From positions 1 through 39,073 of the forward strand of contig CAYONP010000056.1 of NCBI GenBank assembly GCA_964405335.1: a DNA stretch of 39,073 nt. The letters are read 5' to 3'. The position numbers were made by a program, and so were the translations under genes. This stretch comes from CAYONP01 sp964405335. Lineage in GTDB: Bacteria; Armatimonadota; UBA10988. The notes under the pieces are model-generated. The model worked only from the letters and a program-made list of their open reading frames with translations, was not told the DNA's origin and did no database searches. Of the stretch, positions 7,795-14,881 are shown one piece after another. Within the stretch, counting starts at the first letter, position 1. The number at the start of each line of letters is the position of its first letter.

Positions 7795-8622
7795 ATGGCC
7801 CTCTCGCACCGTTCCGAAGCCAAGAGCGAAGAGACCTGGCTGCGCCAGATCGATCCCGCGCGCATCCCGCCGCACCTGGCTGTGATCATGGACGGCAACG
7901 GCCGCTGGGCGCGCCGGCGGCGGCTGCCGCGGACCGTCGGCCATGCCCGCGGGGCCGAGAGCACCGAGCAGATCATCGAGGCCTGTCGCCTGCTGCCCGA
8001 CCGGCTGGCCGCCCTCGGCGTCGCCCCGCGCGAGTTGGTCGGCGAGGTCCGCTGGCTGACCCTCTACACCTTCTCGGCCGAGAACTGGAGCCGGCCGCCC
8101 GAGGAAGTCAGCCTGCTCATGGGCCTGATTGAGCGGATGCTGCGCGAGAAGCTCGAGCAACTGCACCGCAACCAGATCCAGGTCCGGCTGCTCGGCCGGG
8201 CCGACGGCCTGCCCACCGGCCTGCGGCGCGCGCTCGAGGAGAGCATCGAGCAGACTCGCGAGAATCGCTCGCTGACGCTCTTCCTGGCGCTCAACTACGG
8301 CGGGCGCAGCGAGATTGTCGACGCCGCGCGGAAGCTGGCCGCGGCCGTTGGGCGCGGCGAGCTGGCCGCCGACGAGATCGACGAGTCGCGCTTCGCCGCC
8401 TCGCTGTACGCGCCCGACGTGCCCGACCCCGACCTGCTCATCCGCACCGGCGGCGACCAGCGGGTGTCCAACTTCTTGCTCTGGCAGATCGCTTACAGCG
8501 AGTTCTGGATCACACCAACCCTGTGGCCCGCTTTCCGGCCGGTCGAAGTGTACCAGGCGATCGCCGAGTTTCAGCAGCGGTCCCGGCGGTTCGGGGGACT
8601 CAATGGACAGACGACAGCTTGA
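7795..8622 (+). CDS. uppS: Undecaprenyl (cis-prenyl) diphosphate synthase
   Basis: Condenses farnesyl-PP with isopentenyl-PP units to the undecaprenyl carrier lipid used for peptidoglycan. 275 aa. Motifs: HLAVIMDGNGRWA with the catalytic Asp, FSAENWSRP, LALNYGGRSEI, and RTGGDQRVSNFLLWQ, where most enzymes have RTSGE; the Glu of that motif is Asp here. Between EACRLL and VRWLTLYTFS there is an insertion of roughly 15 residues compared with the usual 'xxxGIxxLTLYAFS' spacing. The ATG at 7795 touches the frr stop; a Shine-Dalgarno GAGGAG lies in the frr end. Confidence 0.94.
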   Translation: MALSHRSEAKSEETWLRQIDPARIPPHLAVIMDGNGRWARRRRLPRTVGHARGAESTEQIIEACRLLPDRLAALGVAPRELVGEVRWLTLYTFSAENWSRPPEEVSLLMGLIERMLREKLEQLHRNQIQVRLLGRADGLPTGLRRALEESIEQTRENRSLTLFLALNYGGRSEIVDAARKLAAAVGRGELAADEIDESRFAASLYAPDVPDPDLLIRTGGDQRVSNFLLWQIAYSEFWITPTLWPAFRPVEVYQAIAEFQQRSRRFGGLNGQTTA

Positions 8623-9496
8623 ACCCGTGCCGGCGTTCGCCGCGGCGGTGATTGTCGCCCTGGCGGCGGCCGATGCGCACCCCGCCCTGCGCGGCGCGCC
8701 ACTGCTGGTGCTGACCTGCTGCGCGGCGGTGCAGATCGACCGCGAGCTGGCCCACGCCCTGGCACCGAAGAAGCTCTTCCCCGCCGCCGCGGTGATGAAC
8801 CTGCTGATGCCGATTGTCCTGCTCCACGCCGCCTACTTCCGCGCCGGCGCCGAGTCGGCGCTGCTCGAGCTGCTCGCCTGCTTCGTCCTGGCCATGTACG
8901 TGCTGGTCGTCGTCGCGGCGCTGCTGGCCGACACGAAGATCAACGGCCTCCTCCCCGCCCTGCGCGACCTGGCGCTGTCGCACCTGATCGGCCTGGTCGT
9001 CGGCGGCGGCCTCGCCTGCGCCATGTTCGTGCAGATCGCCCGCTGGCCCGAGGTCGCCGCGCCCGGCTCCGCGCTGGTGGCCGTCATCCTGGCCGCCGCA
9101 TGGCTCGGCGCCGGGGTCGAGGCGTGGCTCCGCGCGCCGGCGGTCGAGGCGCCCGCGCCGGGTCGGCCGGCGGCCGACCTGGCCGCCGTCGCCGTGCCGC
9201 TCGTCGCGCTGCCGGCCGGGGTGCTGGTCTGCTCGCTGGCCGGCGATTTCAGCGTGGCGCACGCGGCGGTGCTGGGGCTGCTCGTCGGCGTGGTCGGGTG
9301 GGTCGGCCGGCGCGGCGTCGAGCGGCTGCAGCGGTTCTGCGAGGTGCGCAGCTTCCGCTTCACGCTGCCGCACCAGATAGCCTTCTTGCAGGCGACCTAT
9401 GAGCGCACCTGTCGGTATGGCCTGACCGAGTACGCCGCCTGGCTGGCGCTGGTCTTTCCGGTCTGCCTGGCCTATCTCAAGTGGGTTGCCGCATGA
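8603..9496 (+). CDS. CdsA-position multi-pass membrane protein lacking the CdsA signature
   Basis: 297-aa integral membrane protein with about seven or eight hydrophobic segments. It sits exactly where cdsA (phosphatidate cytidylyltransferase) normally lies, between uppS and dxr. The last third (GLLVGVVGWVGRRGVERL, then RFCEVRSF) can be laid over the CdsA 'GDLxESxxKRxxGxKD' region. However, the catalytic Asp, the Lys-Asp and the following HGG-x-DR-x-D signature are absent. I therefore call it CdsA-like by position and shape only: a degenerate homologue or an unrelated replacement. ATG 8603 has GGGGGA upstream; it overlaps uppS by 20 nt and dxr by 4 nt (ATGA). Confidence 0.75.
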   Translation: MDRRQLEPVPAFAAAVIVALAAADAHPALRGAPLLVLTCCAAVQIDRELAHALAPKKLFPAAAVMNLLMPIVLLHAAYFRAGAESALLELLACFVLAMYVLVVVAALLADTKINGLLPALRDLALSHLIGLVVGGGLACAMFVQIARWPEVAAPGSALVAVILAAAWLGAGVEAWLRAPAVEAPAPGRPAADLAAVAVPLVALPAGVLVCSLAGDFSVAHAAVLGLLVGVVGWVGRRGVERLQRFCEVRSFRFTLPHQIAFLQATYERTCRYGLTEYAAWLALVFPVCLAYLKWVAA

Positions 9497-10635
9497 CCCG
9501 CGTCGCGGTGCTCGGCTCGACCGGCTCGATCGGCACGCAGACGCTCGATGTGGTCGCCGCGCTCGGGCCTGAGTTTCGCATCGTCACGCTCGCCGCCGGG
9601 CGGAATGTCGGCCTCTTGGCCGAGCAGATCGAGGCGGTCCGGCCGGCGCTCGTCTCGGTCACCGACCCGGCGGACCGCGCGGCGCTGCGCGAGCGGTATC
9701 CCGGCCTGGCCGTCGAGGCCGGGCCCGAGGGTCTGATCGCCGCCGCGACGCACGAGGCGGTCGACGTGGTGGTCACCGCGGTGACCGGCGCGCTGGGCCT
9801 GCCGGCCGCCGTGGCCGCGCTGCGGGCGGGCAAGCGGCTGGCGCCGGCGAACAAGGAGCCACTGGTCATCGCCGGCGAGTTGCTGACCTCGCTGAGCCGC
9901 GCCGCGGGCCTGCCGCTGGTGCCGATCGACAGCGAGCACTCGGCGGTCTACCAGTGCCTGGCCGGCGCGCCGGTCGAGCAGGTGGCGCGGATTCTGCTCA
10001 CCGCCAGCGGCGGGCCGTTCCGCGGGCGGTCGCGCGAGTCGATGCAGGCGGTGACCGTCGCCGACGCGTTGGCCCACCCGACATGGAAGATGGGCCGTAA
10101 GATCACCGTCGATAGCGCCACGATGATGAACAAGGGTCTCGAGGTGATCGAGGCGCAATGGCTGTTCGGCCTGCCGCTGGAGAAGATCGAGGTGGTGGTC
10201 CACCCGCAGAGCATCGTTCACTCGCTGGTCGAGTACATCGACGGCAGCGTGCTGGCCCAGATGGACTACCCGGATATGCGAACGCCGATCCAGTACGCGT
10301 TAACCTATCCGCAACGCCGGCCGAGCAGCCGGCGGCGTTTGAGCCTTACCGAGGTCGGCCAGCTCACTTTTGAGGCGCCCGACGCCGAGGTCTTCGCCTG
10401 CCTGCGTCTGGCCTATCAGGCGGCGCGGTCGGGCGGCACCATGCCGGCGGTGCTGAACGCGGCGAACGAGGTCGCGGTGGACCGGTTTCTCGCCGGCGAG
10501 GTCGGTTTCCTCGGCATCGCCGAGCTGGTCGAGCGGGTCATGACCGAACAGACCCCGGCGCCCGAGCCGAACCTGGACGAGCTGCTGGCGGCCGACGCCT
10601 GGGCGCGGCGCCGAGCCGCAGAGGTGGCTGCATGA
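9493..10635 (+). CDS. dxr: 1-deoxy-D-xylulose 5-phosphate reductoisomerase
   Basis: First committed step of the MEP isoprenoid pathway: DXP to MEP with NADPH. 380 aa. NADPH motif GSTGSIG (residues 8-14), ANKE, metal/substrate motifs PIDSEHSAVYQCL and LTASGGPFRGR, MGRKITVDSATMMNKGLEVIEA with the active-site loop, MDYPDMRTPIQYAL, and LNAANEVAV near the end. All key residues look intact. The ATG overlaps the stop of the preceding gene (ATGA), and the stop overlaps the rseP start (ATGA). Together with uppS this supplies the carrier lipid. Confidence 0.97.
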   Translation: MTRVAVLGSTGSIGTQTLDVVAALGPEFRIVTLAAGRNVGLLAEQIEAVRPALVSVTDPADRAALRERYPGLAVEAGPEGLIAAATHEAVDVVVTAVTGALGLPAAVAALRAGKRLAPANKEPLVIAGELLTSLSRAAGLPLVPIDSEHSAVYQCLAGAPVEQVARILLTASGGPFRGRSRESMQAVTVADALAHPTWKMGRKITVDSATMMNKGLEVIEAQWLFGLPLEKIEVVVHPQSIVHSLVEYIDGSVLAQMDYPDMRTPIQYALTYPQRRPSSRRRLSLTEVGQLTFEAPDAEVFACLRLAYQAARSGGTMPAVLNAANEVAVDRFLAGEVGFLGIAELVERVMTEQTPAPEPNLDELLAADAWARRRAAEVAA

Positions 10636-12104
10636 GCGACATCGAGTGGGGCCTCTACGCGGCCAAGTTCTTCCGTGGCCTGCAAGTGATCATGGCCCTC
10701 GGCACCATCATCCTGGTCCACGAGTTCGGGCACTACATCGTCGCCAAGTGGTCGGGCATGAGGGTCGAGGAGTTCTCGGTCGGCATCGGCCCGACCCTGC
10801 GCCGGTGGGAGAAGAACGGCACCGTCTACCGCCTCTGCCTGTTCCTGTTCATGGGCTACGTCAAGATTGCCGGGCTTGAGGCGACGGCGGAACACCATCA
10901 CGAAGAGGGCAGCTTCTACACCCGTCCGCACTATCAGCGGGCGGCGGTGATCCTGGCCGGCGCGATGGTCAACATCGTCGTCGCGGCGGTGCTGTTCTGT
11001 TCGCTCTATGGTCTGTGGGGCGTGCCCGATGTGTGGACCTACGTCGACGACGCCACCGCGGGCAAGCCCGCCGCGCGCGCCGGGATCGAGGGCGGCTGGC
11101 GGATCGACGCCGTCGACGGCCGGCCGGTGCTCGACCCCGACGAGGTGACCGAGCGGGTGCAGGGCTCCGGCGGCCAACCGGTGCGGCTGGCGCTCAGCCG
11201 TGACGGGGTGACCGTCGAGCAGGCCGTGACGCCGGTCTACGAGGTCGATGAGGACTACCCCGACGGCGTCTGGCGGATCGGCATCGGGATCCGCGACGAC
11301 GGCGCGATGACGCCACGCATCGCGCGCGTCGAGCCGGGCGGGCCGGCCGACGAGGCGGGGCTGCAGGCCGGTGATGTGATCACCGAGGTGGACGGCGAGC
11401 CGGTCGAGACCGCCGATCGGATTCTCGAGGCGCTGATTGACGTGCCTGAGTCGCAGGAGCTGCTCGAGCCCGAGGAGGTCAGCCTGCCGCCGGTTCGGCT
11501 GACCGTTCGGCGCGGCACCGAGTCGCTGCAGGTCGGCATCCTGCCCGACTACGTGAAAGACCATCGGCTGAAGAAGCAGCCCGAGGGCGACGAGCCGGTG
11601 GCCGCGGTCGATCGCGAGATCGAGCCGTATGTCGTCGGCGACCCCGGGCTGGTGCTCGAGCGGCGCTACCGGCGGCTGGCCTTCGGCGCGGCGATTGTCG
11701 AGGGCGGCCGGACCGGCCTGCGCCACCTCGCCACGGTGCTCGAGGGCATCGGCTTCCTGGTCCGCGGGCGCGGGCTCGACCAGGTCGGCGGGCCGGTGCT
11801 GATTGTCAAGTCGCTCAGCAGCCAGGCGTTCCTTGGGCCCTATGCGCTGATTGAGTGGGCGGCCATCCTGTCGATCATGATCGGCGTGTTCAACCTGCTG
11901 CCGATCCCGGCGCTCGACGGTGGGCGGCTGGTGTTCATCGTGCTCGAGTGGCTGTTCCGCGGCCCGGTGCTGCGCCGGCGGCGCGACCAGGGGCCCGAAG
12001 AGGGCCGGATGCGCGAGCAGATGGTCCATTCGGTCGGCCTGCTGGTCCTGCTCGGGCTGATCGTGCTGGTCAGCATCCGCGACTACCTCCGCTACCTGAG
12101 CTGA
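10632..12104 (+). CDS. rseP: RIP metalloprotease RseP (site-2 protease)
   Basis: Intramembrane zinc protease that cleaves membrane-anchored regulators such as anti-sigma factors. 490 aa. HExxH motif H30-E-F-G-H34 in the first transmembrane segment. Two PDZ-like domains, about residues 130-195 and 220-265 (the second with VEPGGPADEAGLQAGDVI), and the second zinc/active-site motif NLLPIPALDGG in the C-terminal membrane part. Start overlaps dxr by 4 nt. Last of the conserved isoprenoid/envelope block. Confidence 0.95.
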   Translation: MSDIEWGLYAAKFFRGLQVIMALGTIILVHEFGHYIVAKWSGMRVEEFSVGIGPTLRRWEKNGTVYRLCLFLFMGYVKIAGLEATAEHHHEEGSFYTRPHYQRAAVILAGAMVNIVVAAVLFCSLYGLWGVPDVWTYVDDATAGKPAARAGIEGGWRIDAVDGRPVLDPDEVTERVQGSGGQPVRLALSRDGVTVEQAVTPVYEVDEDYPDGVWRIGIGIRDDGAMTPRIARVEPGGPADEAGLQAGDVITEVDGEPVETADRILEALIDVPESQELLEPEEVSLPPVRLTVRRGTESLQVGILPDYVKDHRLKKQPEGDEPVAAVDREIEPYVVGDPGLVLERRYRRLAFGAAIVEGGRTGLRHLATVLEGIGFLVRGRGLDQVGGPVLIVKSLSSQAFLGPYALIEWAAILSIMIGVFNLLPIPALDGGRLVFIVLEWLFRGPVLRRRRDQGPEEGRMREQMVHSVGLLVLLGLIVLVSIRDYLRYLS

Positions 12105-12143
12105 CCGGCAGGAGCCAGCCGTCGCAGGTGCAACCAACGGCCC

Positions 12144-13388
12144 ATGCCGAAAGCAAGCGCCGTCTCGCACTATCCGCCGGGCGACCATCCAGTCGGGCAT
12201 CTGGTCGGTCGCTACGGCCTGCTGCCGCTCATGCGCACGTTGTGGAAAGTCGGCCGGATCGAGCTGGCCCCGACTGACGCGGCGCGGCTGCTCGAGGCCA
12301 CCTCGACCGCCAGCCTGGTCTGCCCTAACCACCCCACGCTGCAGGAGCCGGTGGTCGTGTTCGGGGCGATGCAGCGACTGCGCCTGAAGGCCAACTACGC
12401 CGTCGCGCTCGACACCATGCGCATCCTGCACCGCGTGGCTCCGTTGATGCAGGGCTTCGGCTGCTATTCGATCCGCCGCGGCGCGCCCGATCGCCCGGCC
12501 ATCGCCGTCACGCGCGAGCTGCTCTGCGAGGGCCGGCGGGTGGTGATGTTCCCCGAGGGCGAGACCTCGGGCCTCAACGACGCCCTGCTGCCGCTCCGCG
12601 ACGGCGTGGCGCAGCTCGGCTACTGGGCCGTCGCCGAGCGGATCAAGCGCGGCCTGCCGCCCACCGTGCGGCTGGTGCCGGTGGCGGTGAAATACCTCTA
12701 CTCGGGCGACATGACCCCGGTCATCGATGCCTCGCTGGCCCGGCTCGAAGCCGAGATCGGCATCGCGCGCGACGCGACGCCGCGGTATGAGCGGCTGCGC
12801 CGCATCGGTCACGAGACCGCGCGAGCCATCGAAGCCGAGTATGGCCTCGAGCTGCCCGACGACAGCCCGCTCGACCAGCACATCGAAACGGTGCTGGCGG
12901 GCATCCTGACCTCCCTGCAGCACGCCTGCGACCTGAAGCCCGACGCAGACGAGACGCCGAACGCCAGCATCCGCCGCATCTTCGCGGTGATCGGCCGCGA
13001 GCTGCACGAGCGACGCGAGCCGGAGACCGCCTATGCCCGGCGCCTGCGCGAGGAGCGCCGGCCGGGCTGGCAGGCGCTCGACCGGCAGGCCGCGCGGCTG
13101 CAGACGTTTCAGGCGGTGCGCGACGGCTATGTCGCGGCCTATCCGTCGGCCGAACGCTACCTCGACGTGCTCGGCCGACTCGAGCGCGACTACTTCGGCC
13201 GCGAGCGCAAGTTCGCGCTGCGCCGGGCGGTGGTTACCGTCGGCGAGCCGTTCGACCTGGCCGAAACGTATGCCGACTATCAGGCCGACCGCCGCGGCGC
13301 CGTCGAAGCGGCGACGGCGGAACTCGGTCGTCGGCTGCAAGCCCTGGTCGACGCCAACACGCGGCTGGCGCAGCCGCTGAGCGGTTGA
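12144..13388 (+). CDS. PlsC-like acyltransferase domain protein
   Basis: 414 aa, probably lipid-directed. Acyltransferase blocks in order: N62-H63-PTLQE (motif I, Hx4D with Glu in place of Asp), GCYSIRRG (motif II), MFPEGETSG (motif III), PVAVKYLYSG (motif IV). About 200 further C-terminal residues, rich in Arg/Glu helices (about 210-410), have no assignment. There is no obvious transmembrane anchor. It starts 39 nt after rseP on the same strand and may be the last gene of the operon. The stop codon TGA lies inside the -35 element of the tRNA promoter. Acyl acceptor unknown. Confidence 0.8.
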   Translation: MPKASAVSHYPPGDHPVGHLVGRYGLLPLMRTLWKVGRIELAPTDAARLLEATSTASLVCPNHPTLQEPVVVFGAMQRLRLKANYAVALDTMRILHRVAPLMQGFGCYSIRRGAPDRPAIAVTRELLCEGRRVVMFPEGETSGLNDALLPLRDGVAQLGYWAVAERIKRGLPPTVRLVPVAVKYLYSGDMTPVIDASLARLEAEIGIARDATPRYERLRRIGHETARAIEAEYGLELPDDSPLDQHIETVLAGILTSLQHACDLKPDADETPNASIRRIFAVIGRELHERREPETAYARRLREERRPGWQALDRQAARLQTFQAVRDGYVAAYPSAERYLDVLGRLERDYFGRERKFALRRAVVTVGEPFDLAETYADYQADRRGAVEAATAELGRRLQALVDANTRLAQPLSG

Positions 13389-13413
13389 CCACCCCTGTCG
13401 CTCGGCCTACAAT
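13385..13413 (+). promoter_or_regulatory. Sigma70-type promoter of the tRNA gene
   Basis: TTGACC (13385-13390), 17-nt spacer, TACAAT (13408-13413); the tRNA begins 10 nt after the -10. The -35 hexamer contains the stop codon of the upstream acyltransferase gene. Confidence 0.75.
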
Positions 13414-13422
13414 GCGGCCTGA

Positions 13423-13495
13423 GGGCCCATAGCTCAATGGTCAGAGCAGCCCGCTCATAACGGGTTGGCTACAGGTTCGAATCCTGTTGGGCCCA
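13423..13495 (+). tRNA. tRNA with CAU anticodon, probably tRNA-Ile2 (or tRNA-Met)
   Basis: 73-nt cloverleaf: acceptor GGGCCCA/TGGGCCC with discriminator A, D arm GCTC/GAGC, anticodon stem GCCCG/CGGGT with loop CTCATAA (anticodon CAT), 5-nt variable loop TGGCT, T arm ACAGG-TTCGAAT-CCTGT. No CCA is encoded. The acceptor, the D arm (TAGCTCAATGGTCAGAGCA) and the variable loop look more like the AUA-decoding tRNA-Ile2, whose C34 is made lysidine by TilS, than like elongator Met. This is judged by eye. It is not an initiator by its fully paired acceptor end. Confidence 0.9.
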
Positions 13496-13502
13496 TGTCA
13501 CC

Positions 13503-13856
13503 ATGGCCACCAACCCCGCTCGCCAAGCCGTCCTCGACGCCCTCGCTATGGGCGAAACGGTCGTGCATCGAGAGCACGGCAGCTCGATGGTGCCTATCAT
13601 TCGCAGCGGCGAGCCGGTCACGCTGACGCCGGTGCGCCGACACCTAGACAAGGACGACGTCGTACTGGTCAAGGTGAACGGACGCATCTATCTCCACAAG
13701 ATCCTGGCGCTCCGGCACCACAAAGGGACGAGTGAGGTCCAGATCGGCAACAACCGAGGGGGCGTGAACGGCTGGACGTCTGGCGCGAATGTCTACGGCG
13801 TGGTAACACATGTCGACGGGCGGGCCTACAAGCCGAGCCGCAATCGAGGTGTCTAG
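13503..13856 (+). CDS. Small S24/S26-type serine peptidase-like protein
   Basis: 117 aa. HGSSMVPIIRSGEPV (25-39) matches the catalytic Ser region of LexA/signal-peptidase folds (Ser28-Met29, as in 'SMxP'). DVVLVKVNGRIYLHKIL follows, with Lys66 in the position expected of the general base, then VQIGNNRGGVNGW, like the S24 'IGDN' strand. There is no helix-turn-helix domain and no membrane anchor, so it is neither a canonical LexA/CI repressor nor a normal signal peptidase; function unknown. The ATG begins only 7 nt after the tRNA 3' end, with no separate ribosome-binding site or promoter, so it probably depends on tRNA read-through. Confidence 0.75.
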   Translation: MATNPARQAVLDALAMGETVVHREHGSSMVPIIRSGEPVTLTPVRRHLDKDDVVLVKVNGRIYLHKILALRHHKGTSEVQIGNNRGGVNGWTSGANVYGVVTHVDGRAYKPSRNRGV

Positions 13857-13927
13857 CGGCCCGGCATGGGTACCGGATCGCGCGCTGGGCCCGCTGCACC
13901 GTGCGGCACCGCTCGAAGGCCGGACGG

Positions 13928-14530
13928 TCAACCAGGGAGCAAGCCGTTCGCCGTCACCACGGCTACCCGGCTCGCAACGTAGGCCGCGATCAGCCACCAG
14001 ACAGCCGTCGCCGGCACGGCCAATCGGCGGAGGCCCAGGCCGCCACGGCCAATGAGGGCCATGGTAGCCGCGTCTAGCGCCAGACCAAGCAGCAGTGGCC
14101 AACGAGGCAGCGGAGCAGCCAATGTGGGCGACGGGCCGATTGCTCGAAGCAGCAATCCGCACGCCGCGGCCACAGCCAGACCGATGGCGCTGGCGCGAAG
14201 CGCGAGCACCAAGCTGCTCGGCCAGGACAGCGAGAGCTCGCTTCGGTGTCCGAGCCAGATCGCCGGCGCCAGCAATGCGCCGGAGACGAGCCAGACGAGG
14301 AGCGACATCAGGGACGCGTGGACTGCGGCCAGCACGGCAAGCACTGCGCCCTGCGCGCCGACCGAACCGCGCAGTCCCGTCAGCGATGGCACCAGTACGG
14401 CCAGCGCCGCGGCGACCCAGAGCGGCATGCCAGACACCACCCAACGCAAGCAGGGCGTCTGCTGATCTCGGACCGGCCACCACACGCCGGCTGTCTGCCA
14501 AGCGTGCGGCTCCTCGGCGTTAGCCACCAT
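13928..14530 (-). CDS. Small multi-pass membrane protein, function unknown
   Basis: 200 aa with about five hydrophobic segments (roughly 33-52, 60-85, 105-130, 140-160, 170-195). A short polar N-terminus contains a WWPVRDQQTPCLRW stretch. The layout resembles small Yip1-like proteins, but I see no diagnostic motif. ATG 14530 has GGGAG a few nt upstream. It converges on the S24/S26-like gene and has the 92-bp palindrome array upstream of its start. Confidence 0.6.
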   Translation of the reverse strand: MVANAEEPHAWQTAGVWWPVRDQQTPCLRWVVSGMPLWVAAALAVLVPSLTGLRGSVGAQGAVLAVLAAVHASLMSLLVWLVSGALLAPAIWLGHRSELSLSWPSSLVLALRASAIGLAVAAACGLLLRAIGPSPTLAAPLPRWPLLLGLALDAATMALIGRGGLGLRRLAVPATAVWWLIAAYVASRVAVVTANGLLPG

Positions 14531-14653
14531 CGATCTCCCTGCGATGGAGTTGTCCTTGGTGATCAGCAGCCCACTTCCTCCAAGGCGATGTCGATCAAAT
14601 GAGCCGAATCGGGTGTGTGCGACGATCCACGCACAATGACCCGCCACAGCCCA

Positions 14654-14862
14654 TCGGCGCATTGCCATGCGCCGCTACAGGAACAGCACACCGGCAGTTG
14701 TAGCGGCGCATCGCGATGCGCCGGTGAACGTGCCCGCCAAGCCGGTCGGCGCATTGCCATGCGCCGCTACAGGAACAGTACATCGGCAGTTGAAGCGGCG
14801 CATCGCAAGGCGCCGGTGAACGTGCCCGCCAGGCCCATCGGCGCATTGCCATGCGCCGCTAC
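14654..14862. repeat. 92-bp tandem array of inverted GTAG palindromes (BIME-like)
   Basis: Two complete 92-bp units (14654-14745 and 14746-14837) and the first 25 nt of a third (14838-14862). Each unit holds two palindromes in opposite orientation: GGCGCATTGCCATGCGCC followed by GCTAC, and GTAG before CGGCGCATCGCGATGCGCCG (14700-14723). The arms GCGCCGCTACA and TGTAGCGGCGC are exact inverted repeats. In unit 2 the second palindrome is eroded (GAAG, and a mismatched stem). No gene is supported in the gap 14531-14881. Confidence 0.85.
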
Positions 14863-14881
14863 GAATGTCGCACTCCACGTG

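Noticed and set aside
10416..13340. 974-codon open frame on the minus strand
   Set aside because: It is antisense to dxr, rseP and the acyltransferase gene, all recognised by strong motifs. It is rich in Arg/His/Asp/Gln without domains, as expected of a high-GC shadow frame.
14654..14862. CRISPR array
   Set aside because: The period is 92 bp with only 2.3 units and both 'repeat' and 'spacer' parts are conserved. The units are palindromes, and no cas gene is nearby.
13423..14881. Integrated mobile element at the tRNA
   Set aside because: No integrase, no repeated tRNA 3' end and no second attachment site were found in the window; the S24/S26-like gene alone is not enough.
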